From RUG11198 sp036342255 (GTDB lineage Bacteria > Bacillota_I > Bacilli_A > RF39 > UBA660): DNA of 64,000 nt. Under the pieces are notes generated by a model. The model ran no database searches. It was not told the DNA's origin and was given only the letters and a program-made list of their open reading frames with translations. The translations under genes and the position numbers were made by a program. Shown here piece by piece: positions 8,486 through 15,919 of this stretch (its first letter is position 1; every line of letters begins with the position of its first letter). Location of the stretch: positions 62,001-126,000 of the forward strand of contig JAZAUS010000001.1 of assembly GCA_036342255.1 (NCBI GenBank), written 5' to 3'.

Positions 8486-9961
8486 ATGAATGATAAAGTT
8501 AATGATAAGGTAGATGTAGCAATTAAAGATATTGAAGATAATAAAAATGTATATGCTACTGGTAGAGTTGTTAAAGTAAATAAATATAATATTGAAGTTA
8601 CTGGTCTTAATGATATTTCCTTTTATGAAGCTGTAGATATAAATGGTAAAGCTAGTGGATATGTAATGGGAATATATACCAATAAAGTTATTGTTTCATT
8701 AGTAGAAATTCAAGAAGAGATTGTTCCAGGAGATTTAGTATATGCTCTTAAGAAAGAGTTTAAATGTCAATTTAGTCCTGATTCAATTGGTAAAGTAATT
8801 GATATTTTTGGTAATGATTTAATAGCAGGTAAGAAATTTGAGAAAGTTATTGATATTAATATTGAGAATAAGACTCTTCCTATTATGGATAGATCTGCTG
8901 TTAAGAGAGAGTTTTTAACTGGTATTTCAGGTATAGATCTTATGTATCCTATTGGTAAAGGGCAAAGACAATTAATAATAGGTGATAAGAAGACTGGTAA
9001 GACACAGGTTGTTCTTGATGCTATTGTTAATCAGAAAGGAAAGAAAGTTCTTTGTATATATGTTGCTATAGGTAAAACGAAAAAAGAAGTTAAAGATATA
9101 TATTATGAACTTACTAAAAGGGGAGCTGCTAGTTATACTATAATGGTTGCTTCATTTAATGATGAACTTCCAACTAGAACTTACTTAACTCCTTATGTGG
9201 CTACTTCGATAGCAGAATCATTTATGATGAAAAAATATGATGTATTAGTTGTATTTGATGATTTAAAGAAACATGCTGATGTATATCGTGAGATAAGTCT
9301 TATGAGTAAGAAAACTCCTGGTAGAGATGCTTATCCTTCTGATATATTTTATACACATTCAAGACTTCTGGAAAAAGGTGCTCAACATATAGATGGTGGT
9401 TCTATTACAATGTTTCCTATTGTTGAAACAAAAAGTTCTGATATAACTGATTATATTTCTACTAATATTATATCCATTTGTGATGGACAACTTGTGTTAT
9501 CAAGTAAGAACTTTGCTAGAGGTGAGAAACCTGCTATAGATTATGGACTTTCTGTATCTCGTCTTGGTGGTAATGTTCAGACTGATGATATGAAGAAAGT
9601 TGGTAGTAAATTAAGAAGAGAGCTTTTATCTTATTTGGAAGTAAGAGAAGTATATGAACTTGCTAATATAGATGAGATGAGTAAAGAATTACAGAAAAAA
9701 ATGAAAGATGGTAAAGTAATGCTTGATAAATTAAAACAGTATAAGTTTAGTCCACGATCTAAAGAAGAGATGAAAGCTGATTTTCAATTTATATTTGATG
9801 AAAAAATTGAAGAAAAAGTAAAAGATAAAAAAGATGATAATAATAGTGTAGATAATAATACTCCTGAGGTAAAAGAGGAGATTAAAGTTGAAGATAATAA
9901 ATTAGAAGAAAATAAACCTGTAGATAAGCAACCAGAAAAAGTAGAAGAGAATAAACAATAG
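8486..9961 (+). CDS. atpA: F1-like ATPase alpha subunit
   Basis: The non-catalytic nucleotide-binding subunit of an F1-type hexamer. P-loop GDKKTGKT is near residue 165. The alpha landmark DDLKKHADVYREISL is followed by PGRDAYPSDIFYTHSRLLE, and the arginine finger lies in VSRLGG (near residue 355). The final 60 or so residues form an unusual charged Lys/Glu/Asp/Asn tail with repeated EENK-type blocks, absent from ordinary alpha. ATGs at 8468 and 8477 also exist; 8486 is preferred because AAAGGA lies about 10 nt upstream. It overlaps nothing and follows the stalk gene by 1 nt. Confidence 0.9.
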   Translation: MNDKVNDKVDVAIKDIEDNKNVYATGRVVKVNKYNIEVTGLNDISFYEAVDINGKASGYVMGIYTNKVIVSLVEIQEEIVPGDLVYALKKEFKCQFSPDSIGKVIDIFGNDLIAGKKFEKVIDINIENKTLPIMDRSAVKREFLTGISGIDLMYPIGKGQRQLIIGDKKTGKTQVVLDAIVNQKGKKVLCIYVAIGKTKKEVKDIYYELTKRGAASYTIMVASFNDELPTRTYLTPYVATSIAESFMMKKYDVLVVFDDLKKHADVYREISLMSKKTPGRDAYPSDIFYTHSRLLEKGAQHIDGGSITMFPIVETKSSDITDYISTNIISICDGQLVLSSKNFARGEKPAIDYGLSVSRLGGNVQTDDMKKVGSKLRRELLSYLEVREVYELANIDEMSKELQKKMKDGKVMLDKLKQYKFSPRSKEEMKADFQFIFDEKIEEKVKDKKDDNNSVDNNTPEVKEEIKVEDNKLEENKPVDKQPEKVEENKQ

Positions 9962-9978
9962 GGAAGAGGTGATAGTTA

Positions 9979-11328
9979 GTGTCTGTTGGAAAGATTATAT
10001 CGATATTTGATATTAGTGTTGAGGTTGTTCTTAGTAGCAATGATGTTAAGATTGGGGATATTTTAGAGGTTGAAGATAATAAAGAATATCGTTTTGAGGT
10101 TGTTGAAATTAGTAATACTAGTGCTATTTGTATAAGTTTGGAGTCAACAAGGGGTCTTAAAAAAGGAGCTAGTGTTGTAGTATCTAGTCATGGTATTAAT
10201 GTTGAATATTCTGATAAAGTTTTAGGAAGAATATTTAATTCTTATGGAAATCCAATTGATAAACAAGAAATACAAAGTGTTGAGACAAGAAGAGCTGATC
10301 ATGAGACTACTAGTTTGAAAGATTTGAATATTGAATCAGAAATACTTTGGACTGGTATTAAAGTTATAGACTTTTTTGCTCCACTTCAAAAAGGTTTTAA
10401 AATGGGGCTTTTAGGTGGAGCTGGTGTTGGTAAAACAGTTTTAATAAAAGAGATAATTCATAATGTATATACTTCTTTAAATTCAAATGCTGTGTTTACA
10501 GGTATTGGAGAGCGTTCTCGTGAAGGACAAGAATTATATGCTGAGATGAAAGAATCTAATTTGTTAGATAAGATGTCAATGGTATATGGTCAGATGGGGG
10601 ATAATCCTGTATCTAGAAGTAAAGCTGTATATTCTGGTCTTACAATTTCTGAATATTTGAGAGATGAGAAAAAACAAGATGTTTTATTATTTATTGATAA
10701 TATATATCGTTTTACTCAAGCTAAAGCAGAAATTGCTACAGAGTTAAAGCAAATATTGATAGGTAATGGATATCCTGCTGATATGGCTAGTGAGATGAGT
10801 AAGATAGAAGAAAGAATTAATTCTAATCAAAATGGTTCAATTACTTCTGTTCAAGCTATATATATACCTGCAGATGATTTAACTGATGAATCAGTGCAAA
10901 CAATTATGTCTTATATGGATGGACAAATTGTTTTGGATAGAAAAATAGCAGAGTTAGGTATATATCCTGCTATTGATGTGTTTAATTCAACAAGTAAACT
11001 TGTTGATGTTGAAAAAATAGGTGAGAGACATTATAATTTGGTTGAACAAGTGTTAAAGACATTATCTAGATATAATGATTTGGAAGAAATTATTACGGTT
11101 CTTGGTATTGAAGAATTGTCTGAAGAGGATAAAGGAATATTCTATAGAGCTAGAAAGTTAAGAAATTATTTTTCTCAGCCTATGTTTGTTGCTGAGGCTT
11201 ATACTGGTATAGCTGGACAATTTGTTAAGATAGAAGATATTCTTATTGATGTTGAAAATATTTTAGCGGGTAAATATGATGATATTGATGAGAGTAAGTT
11301 CTTATTTATAGGTAAGTATCATGAATAG
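9979..11328 (+). CDS. atpD: F1-like ATPase beta subunit (catalytic)
   Basis: A 449-aa catalytic subunit. P-loop GGAGVGKT (near residue 145), catalytic glutamate in GERSREGQELY, DNIYRFTQA Walker B region, the IPADDLTDES segment, IAELGIYPAIDVFNSTSKL, and the gamma-contact loop GIEELSEEDK are all present. The enzyme should therefore hydrolyse ATP. Start is GTG with a good upstream AAGAGGTGAT. The length is slightly below the usual 460-480 aa. It overlaps the epsilon gene by 8 bp. Confidence 0.92.
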   Translation: MSVGKIISIFDISVEVVLSSNDVKIGDILEVEDNKEYRFEVVEISNTSAICISLESTRGLKKGASVVVSSHGINVEYSDKVLGRIFNSYGNPIDKQEIQSVETRRADHETTSLKDLNIESEILWTGIKVIDFFAPLQKGFKMGLLGGAGVGKTVLIKEIIHNVYTSLNSNAVFTGIGERSREGQELYAEMKESNLLDKMSMVYGQMGDNPVSRSKAVYSGLTISEYLRDEKKQDVLLFIDNIYRFTQAKAEIATELKQILIGNGYPADMASEMSKIEERINSNQNGSITSVQAIYIPADDLTDESVQTIMSYMDGQIVLDRKIAELGIYPAIDVFNSTSKLVDVEKIGERHYNLVEQVLKTLSRYNDLEEIITVLGIEELSEEDKGIFYRARKLRNYFSQPMFVAEAYTGIAGQFVKIEDILIDVENILAGKYDDIDESKFLFIGKYHE

Positions 11329-11572
11329 TGATAAATTAAAAGTTAGAGTCTTTGATATGGAACAAGGACTTATAGAATATGAAAATGTTAAAAGTGTAAG
11401 AATTGTTAGTAAAGATTATAATTTGTTGATAATGGAAGATTATATGCCAATAATTGGTGAGATAGTTGGAAGTGTTGATATAACTGGTACTGATACTAAT
11501 GCTTCTTATAAGCAAATTAAAGGTTTTTATATGAATCGTGATAATGTTTTTAATTTGATGATAGAAGAATAA
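11321..11572 (+). CDS. atpC: F1-like ATPase epsilon subunit, beta-sandwich domain only
   Basis: At 83 aa it corresponds to the N-terminal beta-sandwich of epsilon (KLKVRVFDMEQGLIEYENVKSV, then MPIIGEIVGSVDI) and lacks the C-terminal two-helix inhibitory arm; normal epsilon is about 130-140 aa. It would still link the central stalk to the ring. Conservation is modest and the call depends partly on position directly after beta, with which it overlaps. The loss of the inhibitory arm suggests ATP hydrolysis is not latched as in respiratory F-ATPases. Confidence 0.7.
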   Translation: MNSDKLKVRVFDMEQGLIEYENVKSVRIVSKDYNLLIMEDYMPIIGEIVGSVDITGTDTNASYKQIKGFYMNRDNVFNLMIEE

Positions 11573-11582
11573 AGGTGATTAT

Positions 11583-12113
11583 ATGAACAATCAGATAATG
11601 GGGAATCTTTTAAATTTTTTTGCAGTTGCAGTAGTTTTCTTAGTTATTTTAGTTGTGTTTTTTGGTATATATTCAAAAAAATTTAAAATAACAGAGAGAA
11701 ACGCTTCCATTTATGGATTGTTCTTAGATTTAGATAATCGATCACTTATTGCTATTGCAAGTCTTACCATTAATTATTTATTTTTAGTTTGGTGTTCTTT
11801 TAGTTTTACAGATTTAAATATTATATATGCTGCTATTATTATATTACTAGTAATGGTTAGTGATATAGTATTAGATGATTTTAAAAAGATGTTTATAGAT
11901 TTGCTATTAAGTTTTATTAATCTTGGTGCAATAAAAATTATTTATATAATTTTTAATTATATAAATAAAGAAGCTTTTTCTTATATTTTGTTGCTTACAT
12001 TATTTCTATTAATATTATTTGTCTTTTTATATTATACTTATAATTTATTTAGACAGTTGAATAATATTGTTGTCAATAATAAATATTTAAAGAATAAGAA
12101 ATATAAATTATAA
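11583..12113 (+). CDS. Five-helix membrane protein in the F1-like operon
   Basis: A 176-aa protein with about five membrane helices (around residues 8-30, 55-75, 80-102, 108-132, 138-162) and a basic end. It occupies the operon slot between epsilon and gamma. It does not show subunit a hallmarks; in particular no conserved arginine sits inside the late helices, the only nearby one lying at the helix end in NLFRQL. Not recognised. It may be the stator or membrane anchor of this unusual complex. A good SD (AAAGGTGAT) precedes it. Confidence 0.7.
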   Translation: MNNQIMGNLLNFFAVAVVFLVILVVFFGIYSKKFKITERNASIYGLFLDLDNRSLIAIASLTINYLFLVWCSFSFTDLNIIYAAIIILLVMVSDIVLDDFKKMFIDLLLSFINLGAIKIIYIIFNYINKEAFSYILLLTLFLLILFVFLYYTYNLFRQLNNIVVNNKYLKNKKYKL

Positions 12114-12125
12114 AGGAGGTCTTTT

Positions 12126-12914
12126 ATGAGTAGTATAAAAAATGTTGTTAAGGTAATGAATTTCCATTCATTACTTAGAGTTGATAAGGCAAGAAAAAAA
12201 GCTGATAAGTATTTATCAGTTGGTAAAGAAATTACGAAGATATTAGAAGAGATACTTTATAATAAAAATTTGGTTTTGGATAAACAAGCATTGGTTCCTG
12301 ATAAGGATAAACCTATTCTAGATATTTATATTGCTAATGATTTTGGTTATTGTGGAGATTTTAATTCATCTGTTAGAAGAGCTATTTTGGAACATGTAGA
12401 TAATTATAAGATTATTATTGGTACTAAAATATTATATAAAGATGATAAGACAGTTTTAAAATTAGAGAAAGATAGATTTAATGAAGATTTTGCTAAGATT
12501 CAACATTATGTTGAAAAATCATTAATAGATATGAGTTATAGTGAAATAAATATTTATTATAATCATTATTATACATCTACAACTTTTGAGTTTAAAAAAA
12601 TTAATGTTTTTCCTTTAGAGTTTAAAGGTGAGTATTATTCAGGTGTTGATTTTGTTGCTGAGACAGATTTACAAAAGATGTTAAAAAGTTTAGTTTCTTT
12701 CTATGTATGCTATCAGCTTAAGATGTGTGAATGTATTAGTGAGGCTGCTGAGAATTTGAATCGTAATCAGATTACTAGTATGGCTCTTGATAAAATAGAA
12801 GAAAAAGAGATTGAAGAAAGAAACTTTGAATTAAGAAAAAGGAATGAAAAAGCTTGTTTTAAAAATGTAGAGAATTATAAAAAGATTATTCAAATAGGTG
12901 GTAATAATGGATAA
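12126..12914 (+). CDS. atpG: F1-like ATPase gamma subunit
   Basis: A 262-aa central-stalk subunit. The N-terminal coiled-coil helix, the middle NDFGYCGDFNSS motif (canonical S-D-R-G-L-C-G-x-F-N) and the C-terminal helix with SEAAENLNRNQITSMALDKIEE match gamma. The extreme C-terminus extends beyond the usual end with a charged helix and the tail QIGGNNG. It has an AAAGGAGG SD. It is misplaced relative to canonical order (normally between alpha and beta). The stop overlaps the next short gene. Confidence 0.85.
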   Translation: MSSIKNVVKVMNFHSLLRVDKARKKADKYLSVGKEITKILEEILYNKNLVLDKQALVPDKDKPILDIYIANDFGYCGDFNSSVRRAILEHVDNYKIIIGTKILYKDDKTVLKLEKDRFNEDFAKIQHYVEKSLIDMSYSEINIYYNHYYTSTTFEFKKINVFPLEFKGEYYSGVDFVAETDLQKMLKSLVSFYVCYQLKMCECISEAAENLNRNQITSMALDKIEEKEIEERNFELRKRNEKACFKNVENYKKIIQIGGNNG

Positions 12915-13077
12915 GAATAAAGAAAATGATGATAAGACTTTAATTAAGACTTTGGAGGATGTGCAAAAAGAATTTCCTGATCTTATATTACCAAATATGG
13001 GAATTATAGATAATGAAAAAGATGTTGAAATTAATGGTAAAGATTATCTTAAGAATAAGGATGCTAAGGAGGAGTAA
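12907..13077 (+). CDS. 56-aa acidic protein between gamma and pilin genes
   Basis: A short frame starting with ATG inside the end of the gamma gene (8-nt overlap) and ending 2 nt before the pilin start. It encodes a soluble, charged 56-aa peptide (MDKNKENDDKTLIKTLEDVQ at the start, ending in KDAKEE), with no membrane segment. The tight overlap on one side and close spacing on the other, with the SD of the next gene (AAGGAGGAG) inside its last codons, argue that it is translated and coupled. Not recognised. It could be an adaptor between the ATPase and the pilin, but that is a guess. Confidence 0.6.
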   Translation: MDKNKENDDKTLIKTLEDVQKEFPDLILPNMGIIDNEKDVEINGKDYLKNKDAKEE

Positions 13078-13079
13078 TT

Positions 13080-13298
13080 ATGAAGTTAAATAGAAAAGGA
13101 CAAACTTTAGTTGAGTATGTATTAATTATTTCTTTAGTTACAGTAGTTGCTATAGCTGCTGTTAGGGTTTTTGGAGGATATCTTAAGGATTCTATTACTA
13201 AAATGAGTTGTGAAATGATTGGGAAAGAGTATGTTGAATCTAAAACAATAGGTAAGGCTTATTGTAAAGGTGATGAAGATAGAATTTTTGAAAATTAA
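13080..13298 (+). CDS. Flp-type / class III signal pilin-like protein
   Basis: A 72-aa protein. It begins KLNRKGQTLVEYVLIISLV: a short basic leader, a KG/Q cleavage site, glutamate at +5 and a long hydrophobic helix. This is the class III signal/Flp (type IVb) pilin pattern processed by prepilin peptidases. The mature part ends with a small cysteine-containing tail (two Cys). It is the last gene of the F1-like ATPase operon: SD AAGGAGGAG lies in the preceding gene and a hairpin terminator follows. No pilus assembly ATPase, TadC or peptidase is in the window. Confidence 0.8.
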   Translation: MKLNRKGQTLVEYVLIISLVTVVAIAAVRVFGGYLKDSITKMSCEMIGKEYVESKTIGKAYCKGDEDRIFEN

Positions 13299-13307
13299 TA
13301 AAAAAGT

Positions 13308-13337
13308 TATCAATTTGTTGACAAATTGATATTTTTG
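13308..13337 (+). terminator. Terminator of the F1-like operon, overlapping the next promoter
   Basis: A 10-bp perfect stem (13308-13317 with 13322-13331), 4-nt loop and a T run. The TTGACA of the next promoter (13318-13323) forms its loop and the start of its right arm. Confidence 0.75.
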
Positions 13338-13346
13338 TTGTAAAAT
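13318..13346 (+). promoter_or_regulatory. SigA-type promoter
   Basis: TTGACA at 13318-13323 and TAAAAT at 13341-13346, 17-bp spacer, serving the gene at 13373. Confidence 0.8.
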
Positions 13347-13352
13347 ATAGGG

Positions 13353-13370
13353 CCAATCAGGGGGGATTGG
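13353..13370 (+). promoter_or_regulatory. Leader hairpin with SD in the loop
   Basis: CCAATC (13353-13358) and GATTGG (13365-13370) form a 6-bp stem with AGGGGG in the loop, 2 nt before the ATG at 13373. The exposed G run is the SD. A similar arrangement is seen at 46292-46308. Confidence 0.6.
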
Positions 13371-13372
13371 TT

Positions 13373-13822
13373 ATGAAAAATAATGTTAAGTCTTTAATGG
13401 CTGAAGTTGTTTTATTAATCATCATATTATTAATTGTTGTTCCTATTTGTGTAAATGCAAGTAATAATTATAAAGAAAAAACTTCTAGGATTCAGCAATA
13501 TAATAATGTTTCAATTGATATTAAGTATCAGGATTCTGATATGTATGTTAATGTCAATAATTATAATAAAGAAAAAAAGGTTATTAATTTAATAATGAAG
13601 ACTACTAAATTTTCTAATGAATATGTAATTAAATTGGATGGTAAGGAATATAATTTAAAAGATGTTCCACATACTGAAGATAAAGATAATTATTATTTTA
13701 ATTTAGGTAGTTATAAAGTTAAGAAAGTTGAGAATATTAAGTTTGCTATGAGTCTTGTTGGTGATGAGATATATGATGATAGTATTACTTATAGTTTTAT
13801 TGCGGAGGTTGCTAATTGTTAG
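13373..13822 (+). CDS. Single-pass extracellular protein of unknown function
   Basis: A 149-aa protein with an N-terminal hydrophobic helix (about residues 10-28) ending in VNAS, a possible signal anchor. The remaining part is a predicted beta-rich outer domain (NVSIDIKYQDSDMYVNV, then paired strands). Not recognised. Its position right after the pilin gene suggests a surface role, but it has its own promoter. Start is ATG 13373 with the SD in a hairpin loop; the TTG at 13367 is less likely. It overlaps the next gene. Confidence 0.7.
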   Translation: MKNNVKSLMAEVVLLIIILLIVVPICVNASNNYKEKTSRIQQYNNVSIDIKYQDSDMYVNVNNYNKEKKVINLIMKTTKFSNEYVIKLDGKEYNLKDVPHTEDKDNYYFNLGSYKVKKVENIKFAMSLVGDEIYDDSITYSFIAEVANC

Positions 13823-14058
13823 ATATAGATTATCGTGAGTATTTGTCTTTTGATAATGGTAAGGGGTTATTGTTGAATAAGAGAGATAAGGAAATAATAT
13901 CTTTATATGGTTTTGATGTTGAAAAGTATTCTAGTTTAAAAGAATTAATATTTGATATAGATAATTATCTTAATGATACATATGAAGATGTTGATGATCT
14001 TGAGGAAGTTTTAATTAGATTAAGTGATCTTAATTATTATATTAATGTAAAAAAATAG
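13816..14058 (+). CDS. 80-aa acidic protein, TTG start
   Basis: A soluble acidic 80-aa protein (LDIDYREYLSFDNGKGLLLN; later NYLNDTYEDVDDLEEVL). Not recognised. It starts with TTG at 13816; GCGGAGG at 13803-13808 inside the previous gene is well placed and the genes overlap by 7 nt, so they are coupled. A strong bidirectional terminator follows. Confidence 0.65.
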   Translation: MLDIDYREYLSFDNGKGLLLNKRDKEIISLYGFDVEKYSSLKELIFDIDNYLNDTYEDVDDLEEVLIRLSDLNYYINVKK

Positions 14059-14078
14059 TTCTGTTGAACTATTTTTTT
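14049..14078. terminator. Bidirectional terminator
   Basis: A 13-bp stem (14049-14061 with 14066-14078) with A and T tracts on both sides, shared by the converging 13816 gene and rnj. Confidence 0.85.
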
Positions 14079-15742
14079 GTGTTTATATTCATTATTATTG
14101 GTAAAATAATTGGTATTCTACCTGTCTTTTTTTGAAGAAATGGCATTAAACCATTTATTATTTCATTTTTTATATCATTATAAGTAACATTTCTATTATT
14201 TAATACATTATTTATAATATTTGATGAATTTTTTTCTATTTGTTTTATTAGTAATTCATTTTCATTTACTAATATATATCCTCTGGTTGTTATGGTTGGA
14301 AGTGATAATAGTTTTTTCTTTTCAATATCAATATTTGCTATGACTACTAATATTCCATTGGATGACATTAGTTTTCTGTCATTTATTACAACACTTCCAA
14401 CATCTCCAATACGTGATCCATCGACGTAGATATCTCCTGCTGTTATTTTTCCTTTTTTTGTAACTTTTGTTTTAGATAATTCTAAGATATCACCATTTTC
14501 TAATATAAATGTTTTTTCTTTTGGAATGTTACATTCTATTGCTAAATCGCAATGATTTTTTAACATACGATATTCTCCGTGGTATGGGGCAAAATATTGT
14601 GGGTTAAATAATCTTAGCATTAATTTTAATTCATCTTGATTAGCGTGACCTGATGAGTGTATTTCATTTACTTCATTGGTATAAACTTTTACTCCTTTTA
14701 AATATAATTTATTTATTGTTTTGGCTACGCTTGATGTATTACCTGGAATAGGAGATGATGAAAAGATTACAATATCTTTTGGCATTAGTTTAATTTGTCT
14801 ATGACTTCCATTTGCTATTCTTGATAAGGCAGCTAATGGTTCTCCTTGGCTTCCTGTACATAGTAAACATACTTGTGATGGTTTTAATCTGTTTGCTTCT
14901 TCAGGTGTAATTATTATTTTTTTATCTTTTATATAGCCACATTTTATAGCAATTTCTATTGATGTTTCCATACTTCTACCAAATAAAGCTACTTTTCTTT
15001 TGTTTTTTCTACATATTTCTATTATATGTTTTAATCTATAAATATTTGAAGCAAAAGTTGCTAATATTATACGATTGTTTTTTTCGTTTTCAAATATTTC
15101 ATTTATATTCTCATCAACAATTGATTCGCTGATAGAAGTACCTTTTACGGTAGCATTAGTGGAATCACTCATTAATAGTTTAACACCCTTACTACCTATT
15201 TTAGCCATTTTATGTATATCAAACATAGGTCCAATAGGTGTTAAATCCATTTTAAAATCTCCTGTCATGGCAATTATTCCATTAGGTGTTTCAATGGATA
15301 AGCCATGAGAGTCAGGAATAGAGTGGGTAGTTCTAAAAAATTCTATATTAAAATATTTAGTTTTTATTTTTGTTTTTTCGTTGTATATAATAATTTTTTT
15401 ATATTTTATATTTCTTTCTTCTAATTTTTTATCTATTAATGCTTTAGCTTGTGCTGGAGCATATATTTTAGGTATTTCTAATGTTTGCAATAAAAAAGGA
15501 ATTCCTCCTATGTGATCTTCATGTCCATGCGTAATAAGTAAAGCTTTGATTTTTTCTTGATTTTGTTTTAAAAAAGTATAATCAGGTATAACATAATCTA
15601 TTCCTAGTAAGTCATCTTCTGGAAACATTACGCCTGAATCTACTATTATTATTTCATTGTCGTGCATTACACAATACATATTTTTACCAACTTCGCCTAA
15701 TCCCCCTAAAGCGAAAACCTTGGTGTTAATTTCTTTTTTCAT
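14069..15742 (-). CDS. rnj: Ribonuclease J
   Basis: A 557-aa metallo-beta-lactamase/beta-CASP nuclease for 5'-3' exo- and endonucleolytic RNA decay. The zinc motif THGHEDHIGG is near residue 78, followed by MTGDFKMD, MSDSTNA, the beta-CASP segment with LLCTGSQGEPLAAL, HSSGHANQDEL and the C-terminal APYHGEYRML motif. Length and order fit RNase J1/J2 of Firmicutes. SD AAAGGAAG precedes ATG. The promoter is back-to-back with that of the gene at 15920. Confidence 0.95.
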   Translation of the reverse strand: MKKEINTKVFALGGLGEVGKNMYCVMHDNEIIIVDSGVMFPEDDLLGIDYVIPDYTFLKQNQEKIKALLITHGHEDHIGGIPFLLQTLEIPKIYAPAQAKALIDKKLEERNIKYKKIIIYNEKTKIKTKYFNIEFFRTTHSIPDSHGLSIETPNGIIAMTGDFKMDLTPIGPMFDIHKMAKIGSKGVKLLMSDSTNATVKGTSISESIVDENINEIFENEKNNRIILATFASNIYRLKHIIEICRKNKRKVALFGRSMETSIEIAIKCGYIKDKKIIITPEEANRLKPSQVCLLCTGSQGEPLAALSRIANGSHRQIKLMPKDIVIFSSSPIPGNTSSVAKTINKLYLKGVKVYTNEVNEIHSSGHANQDELKLMLRLFNPQYFAPYHGEYRMLKNHCDLAIECNIPKEKTFILENGDILELSKTKVTKKGKITAGDIYVDGSRIGDVGSVVINDRKLMSSNGILVVIANIDIEKKKLLSLPTITTRGYILVNENELLIKQIEKNSSNIINNVLNNRNVTYNDIKNEIINGLMPFLQKKTGRIPIILPIIMNINTKK

Positions 15743-15817
15743 ATAACTTCCTTTCTTTAAAAAATTTAACCGTTAAACAAAATAAAAAATTTTTTAGAAT
15801 AGTTCACTAATATAGTG

Positions 15818-15883
15818 ATTATACTATAAATTTATTTAAATTTCAAGTATATACTTGAATTTTTAAATTATATATATTATAAT
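15818..15883. promoter_or_regulatory. Divergent promoters with back-to-back -35 boxes
   Basis: Minus strand (rnj): TTGAAA at 15841-15846 and TATAAT at 15818-15823, 17-bp spacer. Plus strand (15920 gene): TTGAAT at 15855-15860 and TATAAT at 15878-15883, 17-bp spacer. The two -35 boxes form an 18-bp perfect palindrome (15842-15859). A second inverted repeat, TCACTA-ata-TAGTGA (15804-15818), lies at the rnj start region. Confidence 0.7.
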
Positions 15884-15919
15884 TAGTTTATAATATGAAA
15901 ATACGAAAGAGGTGTTTAT

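Noticed and set aside
7445..13298. Ordinary respiratory F0F1 ATP synthase operon
   Set aside because: No subunit a, no carboxylate in the c-like protein, truncated epsilon, changed gene order and a pilin gene at the end.
7445..13298. Mycoplasma MIB-MIP system
   Set aside because: No immunoglobulin-binding or associated serine protease gene is nearby, and the host has a cell wall.
15075..15308. Open frame on the plus strand inside rnj
   Set aside because: A reading-frame shadow of the conserved RNase J gene with no SD and no plausible protein.
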